Shown: positions 11,901-26,800, counted from the stretch's first letter. The stretch is DNA of 64,000 bases from Chaetorhynchus papuensis (GCA_013396525.1 VWYX01000657.1:248001-312000); one strand, 5' to 3'. The notes: generated from the sequence alone by a model not told the origin. Program-made: numbers and translations.

Positions 11901-14900
11901 AATAGCTGTATGATTTAAATCCTTGTTGCCCTGTATTTGACCACAAAACTTAATTAATTAAGTTGATCAACACTGTAGGATTGCAGGTTCTCTTTCAATA
12001 TAATAATTTAATGTCAGTTTTCGTGCCAAAGTTCACCTGCTGCACTAAGCTGGTGTCTGCACGCTGGGTGTCAGCCCAGCAGAGGTGAGGCTGTGCCCGT
12101 CAGCCCTCGCTGTGTTTCTGAGCTCCGGGCAGCGCTGTGGCTGGGCTGAGGAGCGGTTCCCTCTCTGTAGCACAGCCTCTCTTTGCTGTTTCTCCAGGAA
12201 CAGATGGAGATGGAGACTGCAGCCAAGCCCATGATTTGTTTCTTTATTTTCTCTTTATTCCTTGCTGATAGGCAGCATGCCAAGAGGAGCCATACTTCAA
12301 AACTCTGTGTCTCTCCCTCTCCTTGGAGTGGGTGTTTCATCCCCAGGCTTGTCTCCGGGAAGTGACTCCCGTAGCTTCCAGTTCCCGGCTTGTTCAGTGA
12401 GCTGAATGTTTGTTTATGTTCAAGTCCGATGTGTGTTGATCCTCGGAAGAAAGGAGATACTGAGCATTCCAAGGGTCTGACCACTGAGACTGGACTAATT
12501 TGCAGCCTAGGAGGGAGGTTTGCTGTAGGCTTGTGTAGGCACTGGTAGGGTCTGCTGCATTCTGAAAGCACAGTCCTTGCCCTTCTTCATGAGAGGGGAT
12601 GGGGAATTGCCAAGTCAGTCTCAGATTATGACTTCTCACATTCTCTCAGGTACAAATCATTAATGCCCACTGCTCAAATGGAAGGGATATTTGAAACTAT
12701 AACAGCCCCCAATGTGCTTGTTGGCCTCAGTGTCAGAGATCACTGTTCCCACTGCACAGATCTCCAGGTCTTTCCAGGCACTGACAGGGAGACTAAAGAG
12801 CTTAATGCAGTGGCCTTCCTTGGCAGCTCTTAGTTAACCTGCTGGATCTCACACGTTTTAAGGGTCTTTTTTAGTGTTTTCTGATACATTGAAGAAAAAA
12901 GTAAGAAAAACAAAAACAAACCAAACATTTTATAATTCTAGTATCCTCCCCACTAAAGATTCTGGTGTATTACAAACTGCTAGAGTTTTAAATTTTACTG
13001 AGTTTTATAAATGGAGAAACTGATTGCTCATGTTCACACCACAATTCTGTAAATCCTGGAGCTGGTGTTGCTAATATCTTGTGACTGTGAATTCAATTCA
13101 GTATTGTACTGTATATAGTGACCCAGGTTCCTTGCAGGTGTGAGTGAGTGAGCAGTGTTAATGTCAGCCAGTTGACTTGGCCAGAGCTTGAATGGACTAT
13201 GATTCTTGAACTGTTATTTTCCAGCAGATTGCTAAAATAAAAGCTGATTTACTACCGAAGTGTCATCCAGATTTCACAGCTTGTGCCAAATAAAATACCA
13301 GTTCTGGTGTCTCAAGTAGCAGGGAAGTATGTATTTCCCCCCCTTATATGATTTTTCCAAGGAAATACATTTTGTCTTTTGAAGATAAAATTTAAAAATA
13401 AAAAGAGCATTTGTCTTCAGCAGTTAAGAAGATAGCAACCACCTACAATCTGTGAGAACACTTACATAAGGCTCATACATTGTACAGGAGTTCTGGTTTG
13501 CCAGTACTGGAACACTGTTCCTATGTACTTGTCAGGGAAATGTGAACCAAAGCCTTCCTAGCAGTGCTGGTGCAGATTGTATTTTGATAATGTATTCTAA
13601 AGGCTACACAGGAAAATACTTTTTTTCTAGTTTTCACTTTACTACTCTTAAACATTTTGCTGAATTCTATGTTAAAATGAAAAATAAAAAAACAACCACC
13701 TGAAATCGTTTAGGACTATTGGAACAATTGAGTAATTTTATTTTTAGTTGCCAGAAATAAATTGGTATTATTCTTTCCAACAGTTCATAAGGAGAAATGG
13801 TTTTCATACCTAGCAGAATGATGGCTCACACAACTTTAAGTTAAGGTTTCTTAGTTTCAAGGAAGGGAGCAGAAACCCATGAAGAGACAACTGATTTCTG
13901 TAAGATCAGCCTGGTATAAAAGGTGCTTTCTTGGGTTGTGTGAAGTAGGATATTGAAACTTTATTAGTATGGGGTTTTTTTTTAGTTCTGTTTTTCCTGT
14001 ACATGGTTTTTTACTGTTGAGTTTCAGTTATGTTACTAATATACTTTGTGTATAGGTCTGCTTCAAGTCAGGGGTTACATAGATAATGATTACCATCTGT
14101 AAATGCAGATGGCAAATATGAAATAATTCTTCAAGATTGAGGAGGCTTCAAAGAAATGAGACAGAGGAGGCAAATTGTTATCTAATAGAAAATATGAGAG
14201 TATCATGTGCTTTACATTCTAAATCAGGGGTTTCTCAGTTTTGCACATGGTTGCTGGATAAAGTGTTTATTGTACAGGGTTTGATTTTAAACAAGGTGAA
14301 CTAATGTTTTCTACTACTCATTTTTGTGTTTGAATTGTTAATGTACAAACAACTAGTTATATTAGAAACTTCAGAATGAAATGGCTTTTGAAGTCTGAAA
14401 ACAGATGGGAGACATTCTGCATATGTTTAGTTGAGTTTCATGTGAAGTAAATGCTGCTGGTTGTAGCCTGCACCTGATGCTAAAGCAGTTGTATTCATCT
14501 GAAGCAGTTAAAATGAGTGTGCTAGAAAATGGTGATGGTTTATTATCTCATACATGCAGCAGTGTAAAAAGATGTTTACAGAGAAATGGTTTTTTTCGTC
14601 ATTTATTTCTTTTTTGTTTCTTTGTTTGGAAAGGCATTTATGAAAGTTATTTTTAAGTTTCCAAATTAGCTTGTCAATTGATAAGGAAAACCTTATGCCA
14701 AAAACAAACTAGTAATTTCATGGATGCCAAGTTTAGGAGTTGTCTTCAGAAAGCTGAACAGCTGAATTCTTCTTTAGATTCTAATAGAACAAGATATAAG
14801 AATCAAATTAATTGTTTATATATGTTTATTGCAAGTCTTCAATTTGTCATCTTTATAATATTTTTTAGAAGTTCTGTTCATTGATTCAGTAAGGAGCTGT

Positions 14901-17529
14901 AAGGATCATGGTGTATCTAAGCCAGATGTTGATGATTTAGGTCACTTTTTTCCCCCTACAAAAAAACCCTATAAATGTTGGGCGGGGATGCGTATTTTCC
15001 TTTTTGGGGAAGGTTGAGAGAATTTGTTGTTCTTAGCTCAGAAATATTTCTGCAGTCTGATACAGCAGCAGTTCATAAGTAATAATGAAAAGAAATGAGA
15101 GCAAAATGTGATTTGAGATATGAGTAAAGAATTTGAGGAATTTAGACTTTCTAGGAATTCTAGAATTTGTTGTCTTTTGTTCAAACATTATGTAGCAACA
15201 TAGCAATAGGGTTGTTCTGGTGTTAAAGGATCATTTGAGAAATACCTGGGTTTTTAGCAGCCTATCTAAAAGATTTAGGAGAAAGGAAATGCAATGCCTG
15301 AGACTTTACTGTGAATTGGAAAGTTTAAAGTTAGGGTTAGAGTTCTGCACTGGAGAACTGTGGATTTAGAGGTTTTGTAATGATGAAATTCATGTACTGT
15401 ATGAAGCCACAGTGAAAATGGGGACCTGAGGGTCATAATCAGTAGGAAAAATTCTGTGTGAAGGGGGTGGGCAAAACATTCATAGTGAGGTTACCCAGAG
15501 GTGGTGAAATCACCTGCTCTGGAGATTTTCAGACAAGACAAATTCCTGAGAGCTGGAAATCCCATGGGACGGGGGGATGGACTAGATGACCTCCAGAAGG
15601 TCCCTTCCAACCTATTTTATTAATGGTCAAACCATAGATCAAGCACATTTTGTGTGGGAAGTCAAAGTTCTTTTGAGTCGTGCTGCTGTGCTGCAATCAA
15701 CATCATTTAATTATTGCATGCTGTGTTCTCAGTTGGATCTGGACAATAAAGCCACATTTCTGTACATTCCTGAAACAAAAATTAAGAAATGGACACGTTC
15801 CACAAGAGATGGACAATTCTGCAGTGCATTGTAGAAGTGATGAAAGTCAAGCTGGTTTCATTCAAAGCATGATGGTTCATAATCTCTCATGGGGGAAGGA
15901 ATTAGACAAAGCTGACCTGCAGCACAACAAATGCTAAACATTTAGTACAAGAAGGTGTTTCTGTTCATTTCATCTGGGTTTGAAGGCATGAATACAGCTC
16001 ATGTGGCTTAATCTCTTTGAAAAGTCACTCCAAGGCAACTCATATCTAGTGAATTGTGGATAAAATGCTGTGAACATGAGCAGATAAGCAGCTACATTTT
16101 CACTTAAATTCTGCTCTGAAGAGACCTGCTTGGTTAATAATGTACTTAATTTGTATGGGTGAGTGGGAGTTTGAGGAGAGTGTAATGTCAGGAAATCGAG
16201 TGAGAACTGAGTAAATTATGCTTCTAAAAGCTAAGAACAAAGAAAAAAATCTTGCATAACAGTAAGTTAATGTGTCTTCATTTAATGTGAAAGCACCAGT
16301 TGGTAACTAGGGAAAATAATGAAAAATATGCACTTAACCATGATAATTGTTCTATTTAGGTGTATATCAAGCAGTACTTGCTTATATTTTTTATTTTTCA
16401 ATTCACACTTTCAGAACATGGTTCTCTACCCTTTTGTAGTGTTGGCCATTCTTTGGTGGTCATGATAATTTTTTGTCATCTTGGTTTTTTAAATATCATT
16501 TTAACACTTGAAATATTTTGGGATTGATCATTGAAACATATATTGCATTTTAAAAACCTTTGAATACACACACCAACATGTGTGGTGTTTATATTCAGAA
16601 TATTTGAAGTTTGAAATTTAAGGTTGACTATGGCAAGCAGTTGTGTTTCTTAAGAAAAATAATTAATTTTTTTTTTTAAATCTCACAATAATAAGACATT
16701 TATTCGTTTTTATGGATCTTTCTGAATTGTTAATATTTCACATCATTCAAGTTTCCAGGAATCCAGGGATAGGACTTCATTGAAGTCCATATTGATTTAT
16801 TGGAATTTTAATGACTTGATAGTTCTCTAAGTTATAAAAAGGCTGTACCAGCAATTCGTATTTCTGTCTCTTCTTTCAGTAGATTAAGTACCACACTAAT
16901 GATAGAAAGGAGATAATGATTATTCAACTCTGTAAAGTATTTTAACAATAAGTAGCTAGTGTGCAGTAAAATTAATTTTAAAATATTCATGGCCAAAAGT
17001 CTTCCTTGCTGAAGAGACTGAGGATTAACTGGTTCTAATACAGTCCTTTGGTGGTGTGAAGTCCTGTATTAATACTAACGTTGATTTGAGATCTGAAGGA
17101 GAGTTGTGCAGAGCTTCAAAATACTAAAAGGCATTTGTATGTTAGTACAACGTATTAATTCAGCATTCTCTAATAGAAGCTACTGAAAAAAGGGGATGTT
17201 ATGCTGATACGCAGGTGCGGGCACAGGGTGGGGCGCGGGAGCTTCTGGACGTCCATCGTGAGGGTTAATACTGGCTGATTTTCTGTCAGTGTGAGCAGAG
17301 AAACTGTCCTGCATCTCTGTTAAATTGCCTCTCAATCCATTCCCTGGCTATATTTTGGCCAACCCGCAATATTTGTGGGAAATCAGTAGGTAACGCGTGT
17401 GTAATTCTGAAGTTGAGTTTTGGGTGCGAAGGAGCTGACCGTACCCCTGGTGTGAAGGCAAAGCAGCGTGCGAAGCGTTTCTCGGGGTTGCTGGAGCAGA
17501 GTGTGACCAGAGCCGCGTTGTTTCCGCAG
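2935..17529. other. MRTFB: Long 5' intron of MRTFB
   Basis: About 14.6 kb of mostly AT-rich intronic sequence between the probable noncoding exon and the first coding exon. It contains a perfect CArG consensus at 5031-5040 (CCAAAAATGG), a somewhat GC-richer patch at about 12000-12640, and one CR1 fragment near 15485. Open frames here are short, lack domain features and are not supported as genes. Confidence 0.6.
15485..15622 (+). mobile_element. CR1 LINE 3'-end fragment
   Basis: Recognisable CR1 tail: 'gaggttacccagaggtggtg', a central degenerate segment, 'ggactagatgacctccagaa' and 'ggtcccttccaacct'. The usual terminal ATTCTATG-type repeat is lost or replaced by 'attttattaatgg'. Homology may extend upstream to about 15300 in a more degraded form. 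Confidence 0.85.
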
Positions 17530-17860
17530 AGCGCCGAGGCGTGCCCAGGATGGAGCCCGCGGGGCCGGCGGACGGCGAGGACGAGCCCGGGCCCTCGGCG
17601 CGGCTGGCGCCCAGCCCGCACAGCGAGGCCGTGGCGCACGAGCTGCGGGGGCTGTCGCTGCAGCCCAGCCCCTGCCTGCCGCCCCTCACCGAGCGCAAGA
17701 ATGGTGAGTGCCGGGCTGCGCGGGGGTGGATGGGCCGGGCGGTCACCGCGAGGGACTCTCCTCGCCTGCTCTTGCCGTGTCCAGGTGTGCCAGCGGTTGG
17801 GATGTCTGTCCCGGGAGCTCCACCCGCCGGGGCAGCTCTTGGAGCACCAGCGGGCACGCT
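17440..17860. promoter_or_regulatory. MRTFB: CpG-rich block around the first coding exon
   Basis: GC and CpG density rises sharply around the coding exon and falls back after about 17870. The exon has a fair splice acceptor (TTGTTTCCGCAG), so it is probably spliced from an upstream exon. A third transcription start inside this block is possible but not shown by sequence. Confidence 0.4.
17530..17703 (+). CDS. MRTFB: MRTFB exon: long-isoform N-terminus (start codon 17550)
   Basis: The acceptor is TTTCCGCAG before 17530 and the donor is AATG|GTGAGT at 17704. The ATG at 17550 has A at -3 and G at +4, a strong initiation context. It encodes 51 residues plus one base, starting MEPAGPADGEDEP and ending LPPLTERKN. 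The segment APSPHSEAVAHELRGLSLQP matches the N-terminus shared by long MRTFA and MRTFB isoforms, which in MRTFA holds a proline-directed serine and a CRM1-type export signal. The exon ends in phase 1, so its final G joins TA of the 41217 exon to make valine. Apparent reading past 17703 is intron. Confidence 0.9.
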
Positions 17861-20800
17861 CTGGGGCCTATAATGGAGTTGGGTAGATTTTTAAGTAGTT
17901 TTAAAACTACAGCTGGTGTATACTAGAAGTATTGATGAAATATTTTTGAGAGTTGTATTATTACCAGAAAAAAAGAGATAATTTTCAAGAACAGTTTTTT
18001 TCTGAAAAATAATACATAATTAATGTTTCACATTCTATCCCAGAAAGTTCAATTCAATATTAGTATATTTCTGGAAAAATTGTTTTTTCTTAATTTCCTG
18101 TAAAACTGAAATGGATGAGGTGTCACGGATCTGTGTCATGTCAAACCTCCAGAGCAGCCAAACTGTTGCTTAGCTATAAGTTCAGATTTAGTAATTTTGG
18201 TTAATTTGGTTAGAAACACTTTTATTGTAGAAATTATGAAAGTCAGAAGAAAATTTGTAAAAGCGAACTTTGAACTTGATGGGTCCAAATTAAAAGTAGT
18301 TTTAATATTTGGTCTTTGTTTTTACTTTTTACCAAACACTGGATATTTGCAAGAGTATTTTAGCATGTCACTACATTATAAAGTATATAAGCATAAGAGA
18401 TTGCAGTTCACAGAAATACAGTGGCACTTAAAAAAAATTCTGAAGTGTTTCAGGGTATTTTTTTGGTTGGATATTTTTATGCAAGGAAGCATTATGCTTA
18501 CTGTGAGCTTTGGTAGTGAGCCTTTAAACCTTTTGTTTACTTGAATGAGTCTTTTGGCAGTAGCCCAGCAGAAGGCTGAACTGTTCTAGTGTTGTTCTGC
18601 AGTGTTGTTAAGCTGACTTGCACAAGTTAGTACAGAAACTGTGTTTCCAGCTTTTCCAATGTCACTGCAAGGGTAGGAGGCTTCTGCTCTGGATTGGTTT
18701 TGTTTACCATGGAGGTAATCACAGCATGCCTGGTGAGCCAGCAGTCACTGGAGCTGTTATTACCTTCTCCTTTTTCACATTTTCCTTCTCTCCCCTGCCC
18801 TCTGCCCCAGAGATCCCAGTCACAGAGCAAAGCAGGCGTAAGTGTTTGGGTGGGCAGAGCTCGGTGGGTTTGCTGCAAATTCTCATGGTTAGCTTAAGCT
18901 CCAGTGGAATTGTTGTCCCTTGAGTTTACAAAGGAACATTTATATGCTGTGCCAACTCTGTTGAAGAGGTTTTAACTTCCAGTAGAGGATCAATAGTAAA
19001 ACAGTTGGAATGCATTAGGAGCTTAAGCTTTTTCAGTCACTTACATGCAGGTGTTCACTCCCTGAATAAAGACAAACGGATAATTTTGGGAGGTGGATGT
19101 TGTATGTTGGTCTCCTGGACTGTCACAATTTTAAAGTTCTCCTATTTCATTTCAGCTGTTTTCAAGTTCATGGCTGTGGGCAATACTGGATTGCTAATGA
19201 AACTAATTTCAGGTTCTCATTAGTCTGCATCTTTCTGGGTAATTAGGCAGCACATACAGCGCATTGATCATGTAAACCTGTGCCCTGTGTATTGCAGTGT
19301 CTTATCGTGCCTGTTTCTCTGGAGGCCAACTCTTGTTCCACTTGCTAAAAAGCAGCAAAAGTTACATTTCACTGGTTCTGCTTTTCACACTTGTCACCTC
19401 CTGAGTGATGACGAAGATGTGTCTGTGATTCTGGCAGTCTCATGACAACCACGGGTGTACAGTCCCTGTCATGAGCAGTGGGGCTGCTCACAAAAATGGA
19501 GTTTGGTAAACAGGCTCTGGGTTTGCATCCCTGCCTGAAGGATGCCAGGTTGGGTGCAGTGTACGTGCGTTTTAGGCAAGATGCTGTGTCCTTAGGAAGG
19601 ACAGCCTGGGGGAAGAGAAGAGTAACATGGATGAGGCTGTTTGGAAGCAGGAGGGAGAAGACTGATGACTGGGTGCTGAGTTGGGCTGCAGTGGAGGAAG
19701 GCTGACAAGAGTAGCAGCAGCGTGGCACAGCTCAAGTACCAGTCAGAACAATGTGCTGCCCACACACTGTACCACAGTTTCACGAGCTTCTGTCTGAGAG
19801 CCAGGAGGTGGCAAGGGAGGGAAGGATAGGCTGTCTGCTGCTGACAGCAGGAGGGTGGATGGGAATGATGCTGCCTGCAGCTTTCCAACCTGCTGTTTCA
19901 GAGCCAAATGATAGGAAGAGATTGCACATGTAGATACCATCGAAAAAAGGAAGCAGTGCATGACTAGAGCTTTTTGCATGCTGAATTAGTACTTTCCCAG
20001 AATTGATGAGCATGCCACTTTGGCTGGTAGAGGGAGCTGTGAAGGTCTGGGTGTGAGGAGCCATGCAATCATTATTTCAAGGTACACGTAAAATAGAAGG
20101 CTCTGAGCTTGTGTTTTACAGCAATCTCTCTTGGCTCTGCAGTGGCTTCCTTGACTATCTCCTTGTGCCAAAGTCTTCTTGTCACAGTGGCTACTAGTTT
20201 CTGAAAATGAGACATGTAAGTTGCTCTTGTGCAGTTGTCATCCACAGGTGGCAGCCCGGTTATGTTCTTGTAAAATGGATGGATAAGTGGCTGGCTCCTG
20301 TCCAGGCCACTGACTGCCCTTCAGCTCTGCATCTTGGCCATAAATCCTGTCAGAAGGAGAGTGTGCCCATTGCCTGCCCTCTTCATGGTGTGGAGAAGCA
20401 CTTCTGAGGCGGTGGAGGCTGTGAGGTGTCTGCTCCTCCAAACTCAGAGCCAGTGTAGGAACGGGATTGCTTCTGCTTCTCTTTGGGGTTGCGTATCATG
20501 AACTGGAGGAGGGTAGAGGAGGTGGTGCTGTGCCTCCCATGGCTGGCAGCAACTGTTCTCCGGCAGAATTGGGCTCATTGAGAGAAGAACCAAGAGTCTT
20601 GGATGTTTTATAGGAAAAAAGCCTTGGGACAGTGAACATCTTAAAGCAAGACTGGTAAAATCTCAATTAAGATAAATCAGCCCAAAGAAAGCAGTGCTCC
20701 TGGCTGTGTAAGAACAGGGACACTCAGGAGAAGAGACCCAGGCGCACCGAAGGTCAGGTGAGAATTGCAGCTTCCTGTGGGGCTGGAGAGCTCATGGGGA

Positions 20801-23800
20801 ACTGGGGGGAATTCGGGGGAAGGTGGAACACACACACACACAAAAAACCCAACACAAACCCAAACAAAAACAAATACTCCAAATGGTGTATATTGAGTCC
20901 TCCTAAGGGACCAGTCAAGTCAGCTGGGAGACACAGTTCTTAAAATAACTGAATGAAATCCACATCCCACTTAACCTAATGGTATTACTTAAATAAATTT
21001 GATGATCCAAGGGAATTTTTCTGGCATCTAAAAGAGTTGTGATATATTAGCTTGCCTGTTATCTCTTATCTTCCACTCCCTCAATACGTAGCAATGGTAA
21101 CATGCGTTCTTGGCATAGTTATATGGCTTCTGAACAAATCCTCAATCCTCTGTGCAATTAATAGATTTAAACTCCAAATTTGATGTTAGGGAATCAGGTG
21201 ACATTCGGGACATTCTCCTTGCATCTGTATATGACAGGTTTTTCTCCACTCCTCTAAGATCAGTGATTAGGTGTATTTTTTCCTCTTGTAATGATACATA
21301 GGTAGGTCACTGTGCTTAGAATTTATTTTCTTGAGAGAGCTGGGAGAGACACAGTATAGAAAAAATGGCTAGTGGAAAGACTAGAGAACAACAAATGGGA
21401 AACTTAGTTCTGATTAAAGTAATAGCTTGGCATGGAAAATAATTGAAAATGTCATCTTAAATTCAGCAGTTTCATAATCACTAAGCTGAAAGCAGTGAGA
21501 TCTGGAAAACAGCATGCAGATGCTCTGATTAACAGCACCACCCCCCAACAACAACATCAGCAAACCAAACATAAAAATTCCCCCACAAAACCAGACCTCA
21601 GAGGAAGTGTATCCTGACAGACCTATCTAGATAAAGAAGTGCACAGTTCGTTTAAGTTTGCAGTAGAAATGTGTGTGTGCATTTATAGTGTAGTGCATAA
21701 ATAATGTGTGTGTGTACAGTGGTTGCCCAGAGAGGTTGTGGAATCTCCATCCATGGAGATACTAAAAATCAGACTGGGCACTGTCCTGGGCAGCCTGTTG
21801 CAGCTGACCCTGCTCCAGCAGGGCTTGGGCCAGGTGATCTCAAGAGGCTGCTGCCAGCCTCCGTGATTCTGGGGTTTGTCTTTCCATTAAGGTTTTAATA
21901 GCCCATGGAACACCCAATGCAAATATTCTACTAAATAATCTTTGGTAAGAACACACAGCATATTGTAATTAATATATATTTGTCTCTATGCTTTGGGTTA
22001 TTTTGGGAGTGCTCTGTTTTTTGGGGGCGTATTTTTGGGGTTTTGTTTGGTTTTTAACATGTCAGTAGAAAAAACGAATGTCTCTTGGTCTCCCTGTAAA
22101 TATTTGAATGCTGTCCTATCTGTTCCGAGATGAGAGCGCAAACTGAGTAGGTACTGATTTCCCAGTAAGTCTGTCTTTGTCATTGGTACTGCCAGTTCCC
22201 ACAATCCTAGCATTCCCAGGCCATCAGTCAGTGTCTACAAGGAACAATTTTCAAATATTAAAGCATGTGAAAAGACACACAAGCCAAAACTCAGAGATCT
22301 CTAGGGACTGTAACCTCTTAAACGGAATATATTCTGACATTTTCACAGGCTACATGAAAGAATTCCAGCAGGGTCATTCCATTTGGTAAACTTCTAAACA
22401 AACATTCCATCATTTTAGTTTGATTTATAGATATTATTTTTTTTAATTATCTGCTTATTGTGAAGAGATTAACACGGGAGACATGACCTGTGACTGACTC
22501 AATTCAAGGCATCTGGTATATATGAAATCCATTTTGAGGGCTTGGCATTTGAGTGATTACAGGAGATACAGAAAGCATGTTTTCCTTTAAAGAGATCGCT
22601 TGATCAAACTGTCTTATTCTGACCTTTTTTCTTGAAATTCCTTGTGCATAACTAAATGCATAGCTTGAAAAGAATGTTGAGTTAATTTTAAATTCCATTG
22701 TATAGTTGTTTTAGGTTGTTAGAACTAAATCCTAACTGCAAGTGTTATCATTGAAGTGTCACCTTGTGACAGAGGCACTACAAGAAGGTAACACGGAGCA
22801 AACAAAACTGGTAATTGGTGTGCAGCACTTATTATAGGCATCTTTTGCAAATCATAGGTAGCACAGTGGATGACTAAATATTGTCCTCTAAAGGATTTAT
22901 ATGTATGCAGTTAAACGTAGATATGTATAGTTAAACATATACAAAAATACATCTTTTTATGTACTTTATATACACATTAAAAATTATTAATTTAGATGTG
23001 TATATGGGCAAGACCAAATGGAAGGTAGTTTTCATTTAAGCAGTGAATACTGCCAACATATGTCCTCCCTTAAAAGGAATTTGTGTGGGTTTTAGTGGGA
23101 GAAGAGAAGTAGAACATGCAGACTTATAAATTTGACATCACTGTAAGTGGTATTTCTCTGAGAAGAGTGACTGAGGTAGATGGTGACCATTATTTGCGTT
23201 GGTTGGGTCTTTGTTGCCACAATTGGTGGAGAATATAGGCAGAACAGAACCCCCCCAAAACGAAACCCCTTAATTAACAATTTGAAGTAATGTTCTTAAT
23301 GTTTATAGAAGTAATAGAATTAATTATAATAGGGGCTATATAAACTAATGCTTTAGTTTGTGTAGTAAGAGCACGATTTTCCTATGTGAAGAAATTATTA
23401 CACCATGATCAAGAACTAGATTGTCCTAACACAATATAAAGCACCAAGATATTCATCAAAGCGTATGTAAAGCCAAGGTGAAATAGATATTTGAGTAATT
23501 AGGCTTTTTTCCCCACTTGAAAATGTTATTGTGGTAGTGAAAGAGTTTAAATACCCAAGGGCGTTTGGTTTGGTTTTGTTTTTCTTTTTGATGGGATTGC
23601 AAAGGAATGAGTTCCATATGATGTGAAGAGTTGGAATGTACTGTTAAAGCATTTGTTGCTTAGTTACTTGATGTTTAATAAGGTTGTGCAGTGGCTCCCA
23701 GTCAGTGATGTCACTCAGCAGATCACTGATCCTTCACCCAGATAAGGGTCTGTTGTGAGAGGCAGACAAGCAGGCACTGGGGAGGTACTGTGGGGCTGCA

Positions 23801-26800
23801 TTGCTTCCTCCTGTACTTTGGAGTTTTGGTTAGTATCTACTGGACACTTCCACTTTTTAAATAACACTTTTTCCGTAGGCTGAAGGTTGGCAGAACACTT
23901 GGAAGTCTGTGTTGCAGAAGAATGGAAGGAACAAATGCTGATGACCTTAGATGTAAAGCAAACATTTATAAAAAACTTGTGCAATACATTGCTATTAAAT
24001 GAGATGTTACTGGATTCTGGTTTATGGAACTGACAGAGATGTTCCATTCTGAGGCCTTTTTTCTTCATTTCACCCACTCTTATGCAATGTATTCAACTTA
24101 AATTGAAATTCAAATGAGAGGTACTTCTGCCCTCTGAAGATAATGCGAATTCTAACAGATTTAATTTTCAATGAAACCAAGAGCTTGTTGTGTATCTTTT
24201 ACTTCATAAGAGCTTAAAAAATTACCATCAGATTTGAAAGTGCGTAAGTAAATCTGAGGAGTCACTGTGGTGCTTCAGCAGTCAAAGCTAAGAACATATG
24301 TGAACCATTCTAGGGGAGTTACAAATTTATTTCGTTTGGCAGGGAAGAGGGAGCCCTTAAATGGCTGGTGGGTCAGCAGTGGGGATCACAGGTGGCTCTT
24401 TGCCTTGATTCACATGGGACCTGCTCAGGACACCTTTGAACACCTGGCTGTTGGTAGTGAGCAGGTGAATTTAGTACTGGAATGTGCTAACAGTGTTTCT
24501 GTTCCTTCTAGTACAGCTCTTAGGAATGTTGACAAAGGCCTTCATAAGAACATGCACTTTTCCCATGTTGCAGTGCTGTGGAGCTGGGAGTTGTGAGATG
24601 CCCCCGGGTGCCTGTGAAACTGTCTCAGAGCTTGAGACTTTTCCAGCAGACATGTTAAGATGATGATTAGTTTTTATTTGAAGCCTTATTACAAAAAATA
24701 CAAGAACTATATTGTTGCTCATTCAAGTAACCAGTAAAACCTAGTTACCAATTGAGCTTGGATTAATGTATATTCAAGACTGCTGGGAAAACAAGAGGTT
24801 GTTGGATTAGGAATATTTTTTCATGATGTGGGAGATAAATGTTATTCTTCATGCAGGGATTTAAGAGAAACTTTTCCTTGAGCAGAATATCCAGATATTC
24901 TCAATATTCACAGTATAACTGAATCCAGAGCAGAACTATTTTTTTTCTTCAAAGGCATCTTTTCTTTGTCTTCATTTGTTATGTCTGCCCCCACTCAACT
25001 ATTCAATATTGTATAGCATTTATTGGCAATGGCAATATTTGGTTACATGAAAAATACACAGCATCATTTTGACCACTCATCTCTCCTAGCCTGTACAAGA
25101 ACTTCCTCATTCTTATTTTACATAAATTCAGTGGTTCCTGCTTTTCTTACTGAAGTTTTTTGCAAGTTACTATTGAGATTTTGATCAGACTTCTTGAAGA
25201 TCTTTTAAAATATTCATCTCTGTGTTAAGCTTGCATTGAACTAAGACGTGAACTTAAAGCAGAATATTAGGCATAACTCCAAGGGGCTGAAGCACATTGA
25301 TCTGCTGTGGGTGGGTACCTTTGGAAAGGAGGAGGAGTGGATAGCATGAACTCCTAGCTAAACTCATTTTTCTGAACAAGAGAAATGCTCCTTAAGGCTT
25401 GAACCGGTCCCACCCCGCTGCTGTTACTGTGATCAGCTTTCACCTGGGCACTGGGCACTTGCAGTTTATAGAAAGCACTATTAACAGATAGGAATGGATA
25501 GATCTTCCTTCATAAATACGATGTTTGAAGGAAAATGTCTCACTCTGGGTTCTTTAATTACACACTTCCTCATTGCAGCATGAAATTTTTTAAATTTCAA
25601 AATCCTGTTTTCTGAATCATTGGGAAATCAGAGTGTGTGAAGTGCACTGCACCCTTCCCATGAAACAATTTCTGCTGTTATGTATTGTTACACTCTTAGA
25701 ATATAATTCATCCATCCAGACTTTTAACTTCTCTCTTGGTACAAGGAAAATGTGGAATCTGTTACATCTGTAAGTGTATAAGATTCTGTTTATTGACTGT
25801 GTCAGAGTTTAATGAGTGGAGTTTCTCAACAGTAATTTTGCTTCTTATGTACAGTAAGTGTTCAGCTGCAGGCAGTGAGGAAGTTAGTTTGATTTATGAA
25901 GGAGCTTTTGCACAGTATTTTTTTTCTTCTGTTCAGTAAAAATCACTGCAAAAGCAAATGTATTGGAATAGTCTGTAGCTTGTATTTAAGCAAAACATAA
26001 TTTAAGCTGATAATTTTTGTACAAATGATGTGCAAACGACTGATTTTGAGGCTGGGAGAGTGGCCTCAAATCATTCATGCTGCAAAGAGTTTTTGCCAGT
26101 ATTGTCAGCTCCTTACATGTCAAGAAGTTGCTAAAGCCTGGTGAGCTCACGCCTCCTTTGAGGCTGCAGTTCTGAGCAGATCTAGGTCTCGCTTCTCCCA
26201 GCAGCAGGCAAACAGGGAGAGGCTTCCAAATCCTGCTGGCTGGGTCAGGCAGCTTCACACTCCGTGGTATCACTTGCCCCGGGAGTGCACTGTAAAGGTG
26301 AAGAGTCAGTGCTCAGTGATTGTCTTGCAGAAAGATCCAAAGAGGAATAGATGGTTGCTTTTTTTTCTGGTTTCCACTTCAAAAAATTCTATATCGGGTG
26401 TTTGTGATTGTATATAGATCTTTTTAAATCTGATTATGTGGAAGTGAAACAGTTTTTCTGAATGGAGATGTCCTTTATAATTTCAGGCTGAAAGATTTAA
26501 AATACAGAGTAGAGGTGTGGAAAATGTGTGCAATGATGGCATTTTTAGGCCAAAAGGAAGGGAAAATACACCTGCCAGAGTTACTGGTTGACATGTAGAG
26601 ACTACTTAACATTATGTATAGTTTATTTTCTCTAGGTACAGGAAATTAAATGCAGATTCGTCTGCTGTTCCCTCATGGCCAATGGCAGATAATTAGAGGG
26701 GATCCATTTCCCTGAAATCTTCCAGGTTGACAATGAAGTTGATGACTCACAGAAGATAAATGGGATGTGCTGCAGAGAATGGCAGATCAGAAGCTGTGGG

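Noticed and set aside
12071..12571. 166-codon open frame on the - strand
   Set aside because: No recognisable domain, lies in a GC-richer intron patch, and no promoter or splice context; consistent with chance.
17348..17857. Long open frames on the - strand and in other + frames over the first coding exon
   Set aside because: Shadows of the CpG-rich coding exon; the + frame from 17550 has the family match.
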